Below are positions 24,583 through 33,794 of a stretch of 34,392 bases of DNA, in pieces. The notes under the pieces are model-generated. The model ran no database searches, had not been told where the DNA came from, and saw only the letters and a list, made by a program, of their open reading frames with translations. Where the stretch lies: the NCBI GenBank assembly GCA_034211115.1, contig JAXHTH010000062.1, positions 1-34,392 on the forward strand, written 5' to 3'. The stretch's first letter is position 1. Every line of letters starts with the position of its first letter. This DNA is from JAXHTH01 sp034211115. Lineage in GTDB: Bacteria; Planctomycetota; Phycisphaerae; Phycisphaerales; SM1A02. The translations under genes and the position numbers were made by a program.

Positions 24583-27057
24583 ATGCCCCAGTCAATCCCC
24601 GGCGGCGACACGAGCCCTCCCGCGGAATCAGAGGACGTCGCCGCCCTGCGGCTGCCGGCCGAGTCGGTGCGCTGGCGCTGCGATCCGGCGCGGCTTCCGT
24701 TTGACACCACCGAGGAGATCGAGCCGGCGCGAAGTGTGGTGGGGCAGGACAACGCCGTCGACGCCGTCCGCTTCGGCCTGGAGTGCTACGCGCCGGGCCA
24801 GAACATCTTCATCCGCGGGCTGACGGGCACCGGCCGCATGACGCTGGTTCGGCAGTTGCTCGAGCACATCCGCCCCGCCTGCCCGCTCGCGCCGGACCGG
24901 TGCTACGTGCACAACTTCGAGCAGCGCGACCGGCCCGTGCTCATCACGCTCCCGCGGGGACGGGCCCGAGCGTTCGCCCGGCGCGTCGACGAACTGATCC
25001 GGTTCATCCGCGAGGATCTCGTCCGCGCGCTGTCCGACGAGGCGATCAAGAGCCGCCAGGACTCGATGCAGCGGAGCACGCAGGATCGCATCCGGAAGAT
25101 TCTCCAGCCCTTCGAGGATGAACTGAAGGAGGCGGGCCTGGCCCTCGTGACCGTGCAGGCCGGCCCCGTCGCCCAGGGCGCCCTCTACGGCCTCATCGAC
25201 GGCGAACCGACCCCGCCCGAAGAGATCGAGGAGATGCACAACCGCGGCGACATCTCCGATGAGCAGTTCCAGGACTTCGTGAGAAACCACGAGAAGTACA
25301 ACCGCCGGCTCAAGGACATCTCGCACAAGATCATCGAGCTGGGACTTGCCGCCAGCGAGTCGATGGAACGATTCATCAAGCGCGAGGCGCGCTCCGCGCT
25401 GGAGCGGCTCGTCGAGCGCATCAAGAGCGACTTTCTCGATACCCGCGTCGAACGGTTCCTCGACGAGGTCGTCGAGGACGTCGTGGAGAACCGGCTGAGC
25501 GAATTGCAGGAGAGCAGCGAGTTCACGCGCCTGTACAAGGTCAACGCGCTGCTCGAGCACGCCGGCGAGACGTGCCCGACCGTGGTCGAGAACACGCCCA
25601 CCGTGATGAACCTGCTGGGCTCGATCGATCGGGAGCCGGCGCCCGGCGGCGGGGCGGCCTCCGATCACACCATGATCCACGCCGGCTCGATCCTCCGCGC
25701 CGACGGCGGGTATCTCATCCTCGACGCCCGTGACGTGCTCACCGAGCCGGGGGCGTGGAAGGTGCTCACCCGCACCCTGCGGACGGGCCGGCTGGAGATC
25801 ATGCCGCCGGAGCTGTCGCTGTCGTTCATCTGGGCGCATTCGCTCAAGCCCGAGCCGATCGATGTCAACGTCAAGGTCATCCTGCTGGGGGACGCCCATA
25901 CGTACTACCTGCTCCAGGCGGTCGATCCGGATTTCGCCCAGCTTTTCAAGGTGCTGGCCGACTTCGACAACGTCATCCCCCGCACCGCGGAGGGCCTGGA
26001 GGACTACAGCGCGGTGATCGCGAAGGTGGCGGCGGAGGAGAAGCTGCCCGCCTTCGATCGCACCGCGGTGGCAGCGCTGATCGAGCACGGGGCGCGGATC
26101 GCCGCCCGGCGCCAGAAGCTCACCGCCCGCTTCAGCCGCCTCGCCGACATCGCCCGCGAAGCGGCCTTCATCGCGGGCAAGGAGAATCGCGGCACGGTGA
26201 CCGGCGAAGATGTGAACGAGACGATCCGGCGCACCAAGCGCCGCGCCGACCTGCCCTCGCGCAAGTTCCACGAATACCTCGCCGACGGCACGATCCGCAT
26301 CCAGACCACCGGCAGGACCGTGGGTCAGATGAACGGCCTGGCCGTGCTGACCGCCGGGCAGTTGACCTACGGTTTTCCCGCCCGCATCACCGCCACCATC
26401 GGCGCCGGGTCCGCCGGCGTGATCAACATCGAGCGCGAGGCGGATCTCAGCGGCGCGATTCACACCAAGGGTTTCTACATCCTCGGCGGGCTCCTGCGCC
26501 ACCTCCTCCAGACCGATTATCCGCTCGCGTTCACCGCCTCCATCGCCTTCGAGCAGAGCTACGGCGGGATCGATGGCGACTCGGCCTCCGGCGCGGAGAT
26601 CTGCTGCCTCCTCAGCGCGCTCACCGGCGTGCCGATCCGGCAGGACATGGCCATGACCGGGGCGATCGATCAGCTCGGTCACGTTCTCGCCATCGGGGCC
26701 GTCAACGAGAAGATCGAGGGGTTCTACGACACCTGCGAAGACATCGGCCTCACCGGCTCCCAGGGCGTGATCATCCCCAAAGCGAACGCGCTGGATCTCA
26801 TGCTGCGGCAGGATGTCGTCGATGCGTGCGCCGCCGGCCGCTTCCACGTCTATGCCGTCGAGAACGTCCGCCAGGCGCTGGAGATTCTCACCGGTGTCCC
26901 CGCGGGCGAGCGGGACGAGATGGGCGAGTACCCCGCCGAAAGTCTGCTCGGGAAGGCGGTCGAGCGGGCGCGGCGGTTCTGGACGAAGGCGGCGCAGGCC
27001 ATGCGCCAGCCCGTCTCCGCCGCCATCACCGGCGAAGAGCCGCCTGAATCGGACTGA
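24583..27057 (+). CDS. Lon-like ATP-dependent protease (AAA_32/Lon_C family)
   Basis: An 824-residue cytoplasmic protein started at ATG 24583, with GGAGG about 9 bases upstream. The N-terminal half is the AAA_32 type of Lon-related ATPase. Its Walker A position is GLTGTGRMT at 79-87, with arginine where lysine is usual. I recall similar GTGR loops in this family, so this may be typical rather than a defect. A coiled, helical insertion (about 130-330) follows. The C-terminal Lon protease domain has the catalytic Ser in GDSASG (S667) and the Lys in VNEKIEG (K710), 43 residues apart as in E. coli Lon. Relatives include E. coli YcbZ. The role is probably degradation of selected or damaged proteins, and the substrates are unknown. 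It converges on the ThuA-HEAT gene with a 30-base gap. Confidence 0.9.
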   Translation: MPQSIPGGDTSPPAESEDVAALRLPAESVRWRCDPARLPFDTTEEIEPARSVVGQDNAVDAVRFGLECYAPGQNIFIRGLTGTGRMTLVRQLLEHIRPACPLAPDRCYVHNFEQRDRPVLITLPRGRARAFARRVDELIRFIREDLVRALSDEAIKSRQDSMQRSTQDRIRKILQPFEDELKEAGLALVTVQAGPVAQGALYGLIDGEPTPPEEIEEMHNRGDISDEQFQDFVRNHEKYNRRLKDISHKIIELGLAASESMERFIKREARSALERLVERIKSDFLDTRVERFLDEVVEDVVENRLSELQESSEFTRLYKVNALLEHAGETCPTVVENTPTVMNLLGSIDREPAPGGGAASDHTMIHAGSILRADGGYLILDARDVLTEPGAWKVLTRTLRTGRLEIMPPELSLSFIWAHSLKPEPIDVNVKVILLGDAHTYYLLQAVDPDFAQLFKVLADFDNVIPRTAEGLEDYSAVIAKVAAEEKLPAFDRTAVAALIEHGARIAARRQKLTARFSRLADIAREAAFIAGKENRGTVTGEDVNETIRRTKRRADLPSRKFHEYLADGTIRIQTTGRTVGQMNGLAVLTAGQLTYGFPARITATIGAGSAGVINIEREADLSGAIHTKGFYILGGLLRHLLQTDYPLAFTASIAFEQSYGGIDGDSASGAEICCLLSALTGVPIRQDMAMTGAIDQLGHVLAIGAVNEKIEGFYDTCEDIGLTGSQGVIIPKANALDLMLRQDVVDACAAGRFHVYAVENVRQALEILTGVPAGERDEMGEYPAESLLGKAVERARRFWTKAAQAMRQPVSAAITGEEPPESD

Positions 27058-27087
27058 TCGCGGCCGCGCTTCTCGCCCGCGCGGCGC

Positions 27088-30000
27088 CTATTGCGGCGTT
27101 CGGAAGCTCACGCCCTCGAGGGCGAAGCCGTCGACGCTTCGGATGCGGCAGCAGACCTTCCAGTCGCCCCCGCCCTGCGTGATCTTCAGCAGCAGCCTGT
27201 TGGTTCCCTCCTCGAGCGTGACGGTGGTCGTGTCCGAACCCCGGCTCAGGCCGCGCATGACGTTGTTGGCGTGGACGACGTTGCCGTTGAGCCAGGCCTT
27301 CAGGCCGTCATCGCTGCCCATCTCGAGAAGCGCCTGCTGCGCGCGGTCGGATTCGATGATGGCCATGACGTAGCCGCAGCAGTTGGAGCCGCTGACGACC
27401 TTGTTCAGATCGTAGATTCCCGGGCTCGAGAGGGCCTCCTCGGGCATCTCGCGCCAGGCGACTTCGCCGGGGTTCTCTTCCGGATCGAAGGCGACGTCGA
27501 ACAGCGCCCCGCCGCCGTGCTTCTCTCTGGTATAGGGCCCGGAGAAGGCCCAGGAGATGATGAAGTCCTCATCGCGCTGGAGGTGGTTGACGGCCTCGCC
27601 CGCCTCCTCCCGAATCGTCTCGTCTTCGCCGCACGCGGCGAGCGCGCGATCGACGGCGTCCAGCGCTTCGGCCTCATGTTCCCTGTCCAGGCGCCGGGCG
27701 ATGGAGATCATCGCCGACGCGGCGCGCTCCCGCACCGTCGGCCCCTCGAGGTACTGCTCGGCCAGTTCCAGCGCCTTCGGATGGCCCACCTTGCCCAGGC
27801 TCGTCAGCGCGAGGCGGACTTCTTCATCGCCCTCCGCAACCTCAAGGGCGTCCTCGTGCATCCGCACCGTCTCCGCCGGATCCCGATCATCGGGCAGGCT
27901 GATGACGCGCAGGTAGCCGCGATAGGCCGATTCGTGATGAACCGGATCCGGCGAGTTCGCGGCGATGTCCAGCAGCGGTTCGGCCGCGCCGGCGTCCGGC
28001 CATCCCGTCAGCGCCCCGAGGGCGGTGTCGGCGATGATCGTCTCCTCGTCGTTGACCGCACCGCGCACCGCCTTCAGCGCCGTCGGCCCGGCGAGGCGCG
28101 CCAGGACGCGGATCAGCGACCGCTTCGTCGGAACATCGGCCTCCGGCATCGCCGCGACCACGGGCTCCGCGCGGCCGCTCACATCTTCGCTCCGCAGGCA
28201 GGCGGCGATGAGCGCTTCCTCCGACGCCTCGCGCTGCTCGTCCGTCGTCGCATTGACGAGCAGGCGCACCAGTTGGCCCTCGTGCCGCGGCTGCGCGATC
28301 TGCTTCAACGCGCCGAGGGCGGCCAGATGCACGCGGCCCTCCCCGTCACCGGCGGCCAGTTCGAGCAGGGCGGGCACGTGTCCGGTCGCGCCCCGCGCGC
28401 CCAGCGAGCGGGCGAGCTCGCACCGCACGTGGGGCGAGGCGCGTTTCATCAATGATGCGATCGCGGCGTTGATATGCTCGCCCTGCAGCCGATCCAGGCT
28501 CGCCCGCGCTTCCTCGACACAGTCCCCCTCCGGCGTGGCGGCGAGGGAGGCGAGGAGGGCCACGCTCGAGGCGTTGCCCAGCTCGCCCAGCGCCTCCACC
28601 GCTGCCCGGCGCGCGTCCCGATCGGCGCGCTCGATGAGGGCGGTCACCGCCGGCCGGGCGGTCTTGTCCCCGCGCTCCGCCAGGGCGTCGATGAGCCGCA
28701 CCTGCGCTTCGCCGGAGAGGACGTCGGCGCGATTGGCGAGGGCTTTCGTGACCTCCTCGCCGGGCATCTGGACCACCAGCCGCGCCGCCGTCCCCCGCCA
28801 GCGCGGATCATCGCTTTTCAACATGTCGCTGACGAGCGCGACCGCCTGCATCGGCTGGACTCGGGCCAGGCCGCGCAGGCCCGCGGTGCGAATCTGCCGC
28901 GGGTGCGCTTCATCGAAGAGATGCCGATAGATGGCCGCCGCCCGCGCCGGTTGCCGCTGTCGATCGAAGCGCTCGGCGAAGGGGATCAGCGCTTCAAGCA
29001 GCGCGATCCGCGCCGACTCGACGTCGTGCTCGTCGGCGAAGACGGCGAGTTCGGCAAGCAGGTCGAAGGCGGCCTGGTCGCCTATCTTCCCCAGCGCGGC
29101 GATCACCGCCAGCATGGTCGCCCTGTCGTCCGTGGCGATGTGCCGCAGCATGGGGACGGCCCGGATGTCGCCACGCTCCCCGATCGAGTTGATGATGCCG
29201 ATGCGCAGCTCGCCGCTCACCCGGTGCAGGGCGTTCCGCAGCGCCCCGGCCGCCGCGTCGCGGGGAATGCCCTCCAGCGCGTACCGCGCCATGTGCGACA
29301 ATCGCTCATCGTCCAGCAGGGCGGCGAGAGCGGCGACCGATTCATCGCCGCCCACCAGCGCCAGTTGCCGGCAGGCGAACGCCTTCGCGTCCACCGTCGA
29401 ACTGTCCGAGGCCAGCAGATCGAGCAGGCCCTGCACAACCGGCCCTCGCTCGCCCGGGTGATCCAGCGCGTAGCGTACGTGCGCCGCGACCGCGGTCAGC
29501 GGCAGGCGGCTTTCACCGAACTCGTATTCCGCCGTCTTTCGAAGCGCTTCCTCGAGCGGCATGACGTCGCCGCCCGGCCCGACGAGCTCGGCGCTGGGCG
29601 TCGTATCCGCGGGCAGATCACCCAGCGCGAACTGAATCCCGTCCAGGTAGTGCTGAAGGACCTTCGGATTCCAGAAGATCTCGTTGCGATGCCCCAGCGA
29701 GCAGTAGAACACCCTTCCCTTGTCGTAGGAACGGACCCAGCTCACCGCAAAATCGCCGTCATCGCGGTGGATGCCCTTCTTCGCCATGTCGGTGCGGATC
29801 GTGTCGAGGCTGAGCAGGACGCGCAGCGCTTCACGTGAATACGGATCCTTGAACTGGTAGATCTCATCGGTGATGACCAGCGGTTCGCCCTCGAAGGCGG
29901 CGTTCACCGGGTGATCCGGATCGTCGATCCTGAGGGTGACCTCCTCGTGCCAGGGATGGCCGTGGAAGTACCCGCCCATCATCCTGCCGAACTCGGGCCA

Positions 30001-30459
30001 GTCGTAGAAGCAGTCGGTGGCGGCGTGGATGCCCACGACGCCCCCGCCGGCCTTCACCCAGTCGATGAGGCTCGTCTTCAGCGCGGGATCTTCGAACAGC
30101 GTGCCGGTCGTGTTGTTGAAGACGACCGCATCAAAGCGGGCGAGATTCTCCTTCTCAAACATGGCGACGTCGTCGCTCACCACCGCCTCGTACGCCCCCG
30201 TCTTCTCACCCATGCGCCGCAGGGCCGCGACACCCCAGGGAATCGCGCCGTGCCGGTACCCCTTGCACAGCGAGAAAATGAGCAGCGTCCGCGTTTCACG
30301 CGGCTGCATCGTCGGCTCTTGCGGCAGCGCCTCCTCGATGCGGGTCATGTCCGCCTCGGGTATGTCCGCCGCCCCGCTCGTCTGCCATCCGTTCATCGCG
30401 CCGAACAGAATCACGATCGCCGACATCATCCACACGCGTGGCCAACACCGAAGTCTCAT
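27088..30459 (-). CDS. Secreted ThuA-domain/HEAT-repeat protein
   Basis: A 1123-residue protein started at ATG 30459, with AAGGA about 8 bases upstream. An ATG at 30507 is in frame but would displace the signal peptide (residues 1-31). Residues 57-295 form a ThuA-like domain with a glutamine-amidotransferase-like fold: SLCKGYRHGAIPWG, GIHAATDCFYDWPEFGRMMGG and FHGHPWHE. About 310-960 are tandem HEAT repeats of roughly 30-37 residues. About 965-1123 is a beta-sandwich tail with the SDDGLKAWLNG segment common in planctomycete extracellular proteins. ThuA-type proteins are linked to disaccharide metabolism, but the activity here is unproven. It follows a Tat-type Gfo/Idh/MocA oxidoreductase by 58 bases, and this pairing recurs in planctomycetes, suggesting a common sugar pathway outside the cytoplasm. 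Confidence 0.87.
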   Translation of the reverse strand: MRLRCWPRVWMMSAIVILFGAMNGWQTSGAADIPEADMTRIEEALPQEPTMQPRETRTLLIFSLCKGYRHGAIPWGVAALRRMGEKTGAYEAVVSDDVAMFEKENLARFDAVVFNNTTGTLFEDPALKTSLIDWVKAGGGVVGIHAATDCFYDWPEFGRMMGGYFHGHPWHEEVTLRIDDPDHPVNAAFEGEPLVITDEIYQFKDPYSREALRVLLSLDTIRTDMAKKGIHRDDGDFAVSWVRSYDKGRVFYCSLGHRNEIFWNPKVLQHYLDGIQFALGDLPADTTPSAELVGPGGDVMPLEEALRKTAEYEFGESRLPLTAVAAHVRYALDHPGERGPVVQGLLDLLASDSSTVDAKAFACRQLALVGGDESVAALAALLDDERLSHMARYALEGIPRDAAAGALRNALHRVSGELRIGIINSIGERGDIRAVPMLRHIATDDRATMLAVIAALGKIGDQAAFDLLAELAVFADEHDVESARIALLEALIPFAERFDRQRQPARAAAIYRHLFDEAHPRQIRTAGLRGLARVQPMQAVALVSDMLKSDDPRWRGTAARLVVQMPGEEVTKALANRADVLSGEAQVRLIDALAERGDKTARPAVTALIERADRDARRAAVEALGELGNASSVALLASLAATPEGDCVEEARASLDRLQGEHINAAIASLMKRASPHVRCELARSLGARGATGHVPALLELAAGDGEGRVHLAALGALKQIAQPRHEGQLVRLLVNATTDEQREASEEALIAACLRSEDVSGRAEPVVAAMPEADVPTKRSLIRVLARLAGPTALKAVRGAVNDEETIIADTALGALTGWPDAGAAEPLLDIAANSPDPVHHESAYRGYLRVISLPDDRDPAETVRMHEDALEVAEGDEEVRLALTSLGKVGHPKALELAEQYLEGPTVRERAASAMISIARRLDREHEAEALDAVDRALAACGEDETIREEAGEAVNHLQRDEDFIISWAFSGPYTREKHGGGALFDVAFDPEENPGEVAWREMPEEALSSPGIYDLNKVVSGSNCCGYVMAIIESDRAQQALLEMGSDDGLKAWLNGNVVHANNVMRGLSRGSDTTTVTLEEGTNRLLLKITQGGGDWKVCCRIRSVDGFALEGVSFRTPQ

Positions 30460-30517
30460 CAATCCGTCCTTTCCGCAGACAGGTTCTTTCGTTCTGGAGC
30501 CGATCATCGCGCCTCGC

Positions 30518-31828
30518 TCACAGCCGCCACGGCTCGCGCATCGCGCGATCGGTCATCCGCTGGGCCTGGGCGTCGTTGATGACCTGCTCCCGGCCGGGGT
30601 TCCACCGCACCCTGCGGCCCAGAAGCATGGCGATGTTGCCCAGATGCGCGACGGTGATCGTGCGATGAGCCTGCTCGATGGGCGCGATCGGCTCCCCCCG
30701 GCTCTTCACACAGTCCAGGAAGTCGCGATAGTGCCCCGGCGAGCGAGACAGGTGCACCTCGCCGGGCCCGAACGTCTCCTCGAGCAGCGATTTCGGATGC
30801 GCGTCGATCCGGCCGCGGTTCACGAACACCCATCCGTCCGGCCCCTCCCATTTCACGCCGTTCTCGAACTTGTTGGTGACCACGATCTTCACGCCGGTGT
30901 GGTAGGTGCAGGTAAAGCGGTAGTTCGTGGCCGCGTCCCACAGCCCGTCGGGCGGGAACTCGCCGACTCCTTCGACCTCGACCGGGCCGGTATACATCAG
31001 ATCCAGCCCCCAGTGCGCGATGTCGATGTGATGGGCGCCCCAGTCCGTCACCTGGCCGCCGGAGTAGTCCAGGATCCACCGGAAGTTCCAGTGCGTGCGC
31101 CCCTCGCAGTACGGCGCCCACGGCGCGGGCCCCAGCCACCGGTCGTAATCAAAGCCTTCCGGTACCGGCAGGGGCGGGCGCATCTCGCAGGTGGGCGTGG
31201 TCGGCAGGCCGCAGGTGACGGTGTGCACCTTCCCGATCCGGCCGTTGCGCACCAGCTCGCAGGCGAAGCGGAACCGAGTGTCGCTCCGCTGCTGGCTGCC
31301 CGTCTGGAACACGCAGCCGGCGCGGCGCACCGCGTCGCTCATCACCCGTCCCTGGTTGATCGTCAGGCTCAAGGGTTTCTGGCCGTAGATGTCCTTGCCC
31401 GCCCGCGCGGCGCCGGTGATGATCAGGGCGTGCCAGTGATCGGGCGTGGACTGAACGATGGCGTCGATGTCATCGCGCGCGAGCACCTCGCGGAAGTCGT
31501 TGTAGGCGTCGCAGCCGCGATAGGTGCCGGACGCGGTCTGGCCGGCGTAATGCTCTTCGACCGTGCGCTGCGCCGCCTCCCGCCGCTCGCGGTCGGGATC
31601 GCAGACGGCGAGCACCTGCACGTCGTCCTGGCCGAGGAAGCTGCGCATGTCGCCGTTGCCCATGCTCCCGCAGCCGATCTGGGCCATCGTGATGCGGCCG
31701 CTCGGCGCGGGCCGGACCGCGCCGCGGGCGGAGGGGGCGAAAGACGGGACGACATACGGCGCGGCGAACGCGGTCGCGGCCGCGCCTCTCACGAATTCCC
31801 GACGCGTCATGTCTGCGGACCTGGCCAT
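30518..31828 (-). CDS. Tat-exported Gfo/Idh/MocA-family oxidoreductase
   Basis: A 436-residue protein started at ATG 31828; ATG 31810 is an in-frame alternative. The twin-arginine signal is TRREFVRGAAA at 8-18, so the protein is exported folded, presumably with its cofactor bound. The NAD(P) site is IGCGSMGNGD, with glycines at 52, 54 and 57. The substrate-domain motif is GQKPLSL, with K151 in the place of the usual EKP lysine, and TPDHWH lies at 128-133. The family oxidises or reduces sugars, inositols and related polyols with NAD(P), and the substrate cannot be told from sequence. It lies upstream of the ThuA-HEAT gene on the same strand (58-base gap), so cotranscription is likely. Confidence 0.9.
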   Translation of the reverse strand: MARSADMTRREFVRGAAATAFAAPYVVPSFAPSARGAVRPAPSGRITMAQIGCGSMGNGDMRSFLGQDDVQVLAVCDPDRERREAAQRTVEEHYAGQTASGTYRGCDAYNDFREVLARDDIDAIVQSTPDHWHALIITGAARAGKDIYGQKPLSLTINQGRVMSDAVRRAGCVFQTGSQQRSDTRFRFACELVRNGRIGKVHTVTCGLPTTPTCEMRPPLPVPEGFDYDRWLGPAPWAPYCEGRTHWNFRWILDYSGGQVTDWGAHHIDIAHWGLDLMYTGPVEVEGVGEFPPDGLWDAATNYRFTCTYHTGVKIVVTNKFENGVKWEGPDGWVFVNRGRIDAHPKSLLEETFGPGEVHLSRSPGHYRDFLDCVKSRGEPIAPIEQAHRTITVAHLGNIAMLLGRRVRWNPGREQVINDAQAQRMTDRAMREPWRL

Positions 31829-31983
31829 GATGTTCGGCTCCGGCGATGAAAACGTGAACCGGCCCCGGCACGGGACGGCCGGGCATTGTCGCCCATCCGC
31901 CGCCCGCCGACAAGTCCGCCGCAGGAGGCCCCCGAGATGGCGACCGCCGAGCGGGAACGACTCCCGGCCCCCTTTTTCGGTCT

Positions 31984-33639
31984 TCAGTGCGACAGCAGGC
32001 GGCGAAGTTCGGCGGCGAGACGCCGACCCACCTGTTCCTCCTCGTCCACCACCACGTCCGCGCCGGCGCGCACGAGTTCGCCCGTGCTGATGTGATACCG
32101 CGCGCGGACGATGATCCGTGCCGGCGATCCCGTCGCGCGCACCTGCCCGATCACGGCCAGCACGATCTGCGGGGCCGGAAGCGCGATGACCACCGCCGCC
32201 GCCGTCCGCACCCCCGCGTGCTCGAGCACCTCCGCCTGCGACGCGTCGCCCACGTGCGCCGTGAAGCTGTACTGCTCCGCCCGCCGGGCGATCTGCGGGT
32301 TGAGATCGATCACGTGCACGACCGTCTCGCGCTCGACGAGCATCTCCGCCACCGCCTGGCCGGCGGGGCCGAAGCCGACGATGAGCACCCGTCCCGGCGC
32401 GGCTTCGTCATCCTCCGGCGGCTTCGACGCCTCCGGCGCCGGGCTCGGCCGACGCGCCAGGAAGCGCTGCACGCGAGCGCCGAGCTGCGGCGCGGCGGCG
32501 ACGAGATACGGCGTCAGCACGAGCGTCACGATCGTCGCGGAAACCAGCAGCAGGAAGATCGGCTCCCCGATCACCGCGCTGCTGAACGCGATGCTCGCGA
32601 GCACGAAGGAGAACTCGCCCACCTGGGCGAGACACAGCCCGGTGGCGAAGGCGTGACCGTGCCGCCGCCCCAGCCGCCACATCAGCAGATGAACGATGAG
32701 CGCTTTTCCGATGATGATCGCCGCCACCAGCGCGAGCACCCACCACCAATGGGCGATCATCCAGCCCGGCCGGGCGTACATGCCCACCGCGCCGAAGAAC
32801 AGGGTCACGAGCACGGTGCGCAGACTGACGACATCGGCGCGCACCTGCACCGCGAACGGCGAGCCGGCCAGCAGCATCCCCGCCACGAACGCGCCCAGGG
32901 CCGGGGAGATGTTCACCGCGTGCGCGGCCCACGCCGACCCCAGCGCGGTCACCGTCGCGAGAAGGATCGGCAGTTGACGGTTGCGCATCATGGTGCGCGT
33001 GCCGAGCAGCCGCGGCACGAGGACGTTGAAGAGCACGAAGAAGGTGACGATGAGGACGGCGGCGCCGCCGACGGTCTTCAACGCCTCCGTGGCCACCTGC
33101 CCCGCGGCGCCTTCGCCGCCCAGCAGTTCCACGAGCAGGACCAGCGGGACCATGGCGATGTCCTGCAGCAGCAGCACGCCCAGCGCGCCCCGGCCGTGCA
33201 CGGTGTCCAGTTCCACCCGCTCGGCGAGCAGTTCGAGGACGACGGCGGTGGAGCTGAGGGCGATCATCGCGCCGAGGGCGACGGCCGCCTTCGCGTCCGC
33301 GCCCAGCGCCATCGCCGCGGCCCCGGCGATGATCATCGTCACCGTGATCTGCGCGATGCCGCCGATGAGCGCGACCGGACCCAACTGTCTCAGGCGCGCC
33401 CAGGAGAACTCCAGGCCGATGCTGAACAGCAGCATCGCCACCCCGAGCTCCGCGAGCAGCGCGACCTCCGCCTCCGCGCTCACCCAGTGCAGCACGTTGG
33501 GTCCGATGAGCATCCCCGCCAGCAGGTAACCGACGATGGCGCTCTGCCGCAGGCGCTGGCAGAACGCGCCGAGCACCGTCGCCGCGGTGAGCAGGATGAG
33601 CAGATCAAGCAGGATCGACCAGGCGGCCATGGCGGGCAT
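31984..33639 (-). CDS. Kef/CPA2-type monovalent cation/H+ antiporter with RCK domain
   Basis: A 551-residue inner-membrane protein. ATG 33639 is used, and ATG 33630 is equally possible; neither has a good ribosome site. Twelve or so hydrophobic segments fill residues 5-390, with CPA2 signatures SAIVGYLLAGMLIGPNVL at 33-50, FSIGLEFSW at 72-80, and LLQDIAMVPL at 157-166. A cytoplasmic RCK_N (TrkA-N) domain begins at about 417 with GFGPAG at 422-427 and D445 after the second strand, as expected for NAD(H) binding. The last residues form only a short tail, so an RCK_C domain is missing. Family role: K+ or Na+ efflux in exchange for protons, gated by nucleotide or metabolites. No KefF/KefG-like partner is adjacent. 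It lies 155 bases upstream of the oxidoreductase gene. Confidence 0.9.
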   Translation of the reverse strand: MPAMAAWSILLDLLILLTAATVLGAFCQRLRQSAIVGYLLAGMLIGPNVLHWVSAEAEVALLAELGVAMLLFSIGLEFSWARLRQLGPVALIGGIAQITVTMIIAGAAAMALGADAKAAVALGAMIALSSTAVVLELLAERVELDTVHGRGALGVLLLQDIAMVPLVLLVELLGGEGAAGQVATEALKTVGGAAVLIVTFFVLFNVLVPRLLGTRTMMRNRQLPILLATVTALGSAWAAHAVNISPALGAFVAGMLLAGSPFAVQVRADVVSLRTVLVTLFFGAVGMYARPGWMIAHWWWVLALVAAIIIGKALIVHLLMWRLGRRHGHAFATGLCLAQVGEFSFVLASIAFSSAVIGEPIFLLLVSATIVTLVLTPYLVAAAPQLGARVQRFLARRPSPAPEASKPPEDDEAAPGRVLIVGFGPAGQAVAEMLVERETVVHVIDLNPQIARRAEQYSFTAHVGDASQAEVLEHAGVRTAAAVVIALPAPQIVLAVIGQVRATGSPARIIVRARYHISTGELVRAGADVVVDEEEQVGRRLAAELRRLLSH

Positions 33640-33730
33640 CCGCGCGGAGGGAACGGAACGGGCATGCGCCTCTTCGGCACGCCGATTGTAGCCATTCTCG
33701 CCGTTGTCCCTGTTGTTCGGGACCCGGAAT

Positions 33731-33759
33731 GAAACAGCCCCGACCGCAAAGGCCGGGGC
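33731..33759 (-). terminator. Intrinsic terminator of the sigma factor gene
   Basis: A nine-base stem with one mismatch, GCCCCGACC (33737-33745) against GGCCGGGGC (33751-33759), with a five-base loop. On the minus strand it is followed by TGTTTCATT. It lies about 35 bases after the stop codon of the sigma factor gene. Confidence 0.7.
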
Positions 33760-33794
33760 CGATCAGTACTCGCGGGATTCGGTCCGAAACCGGA

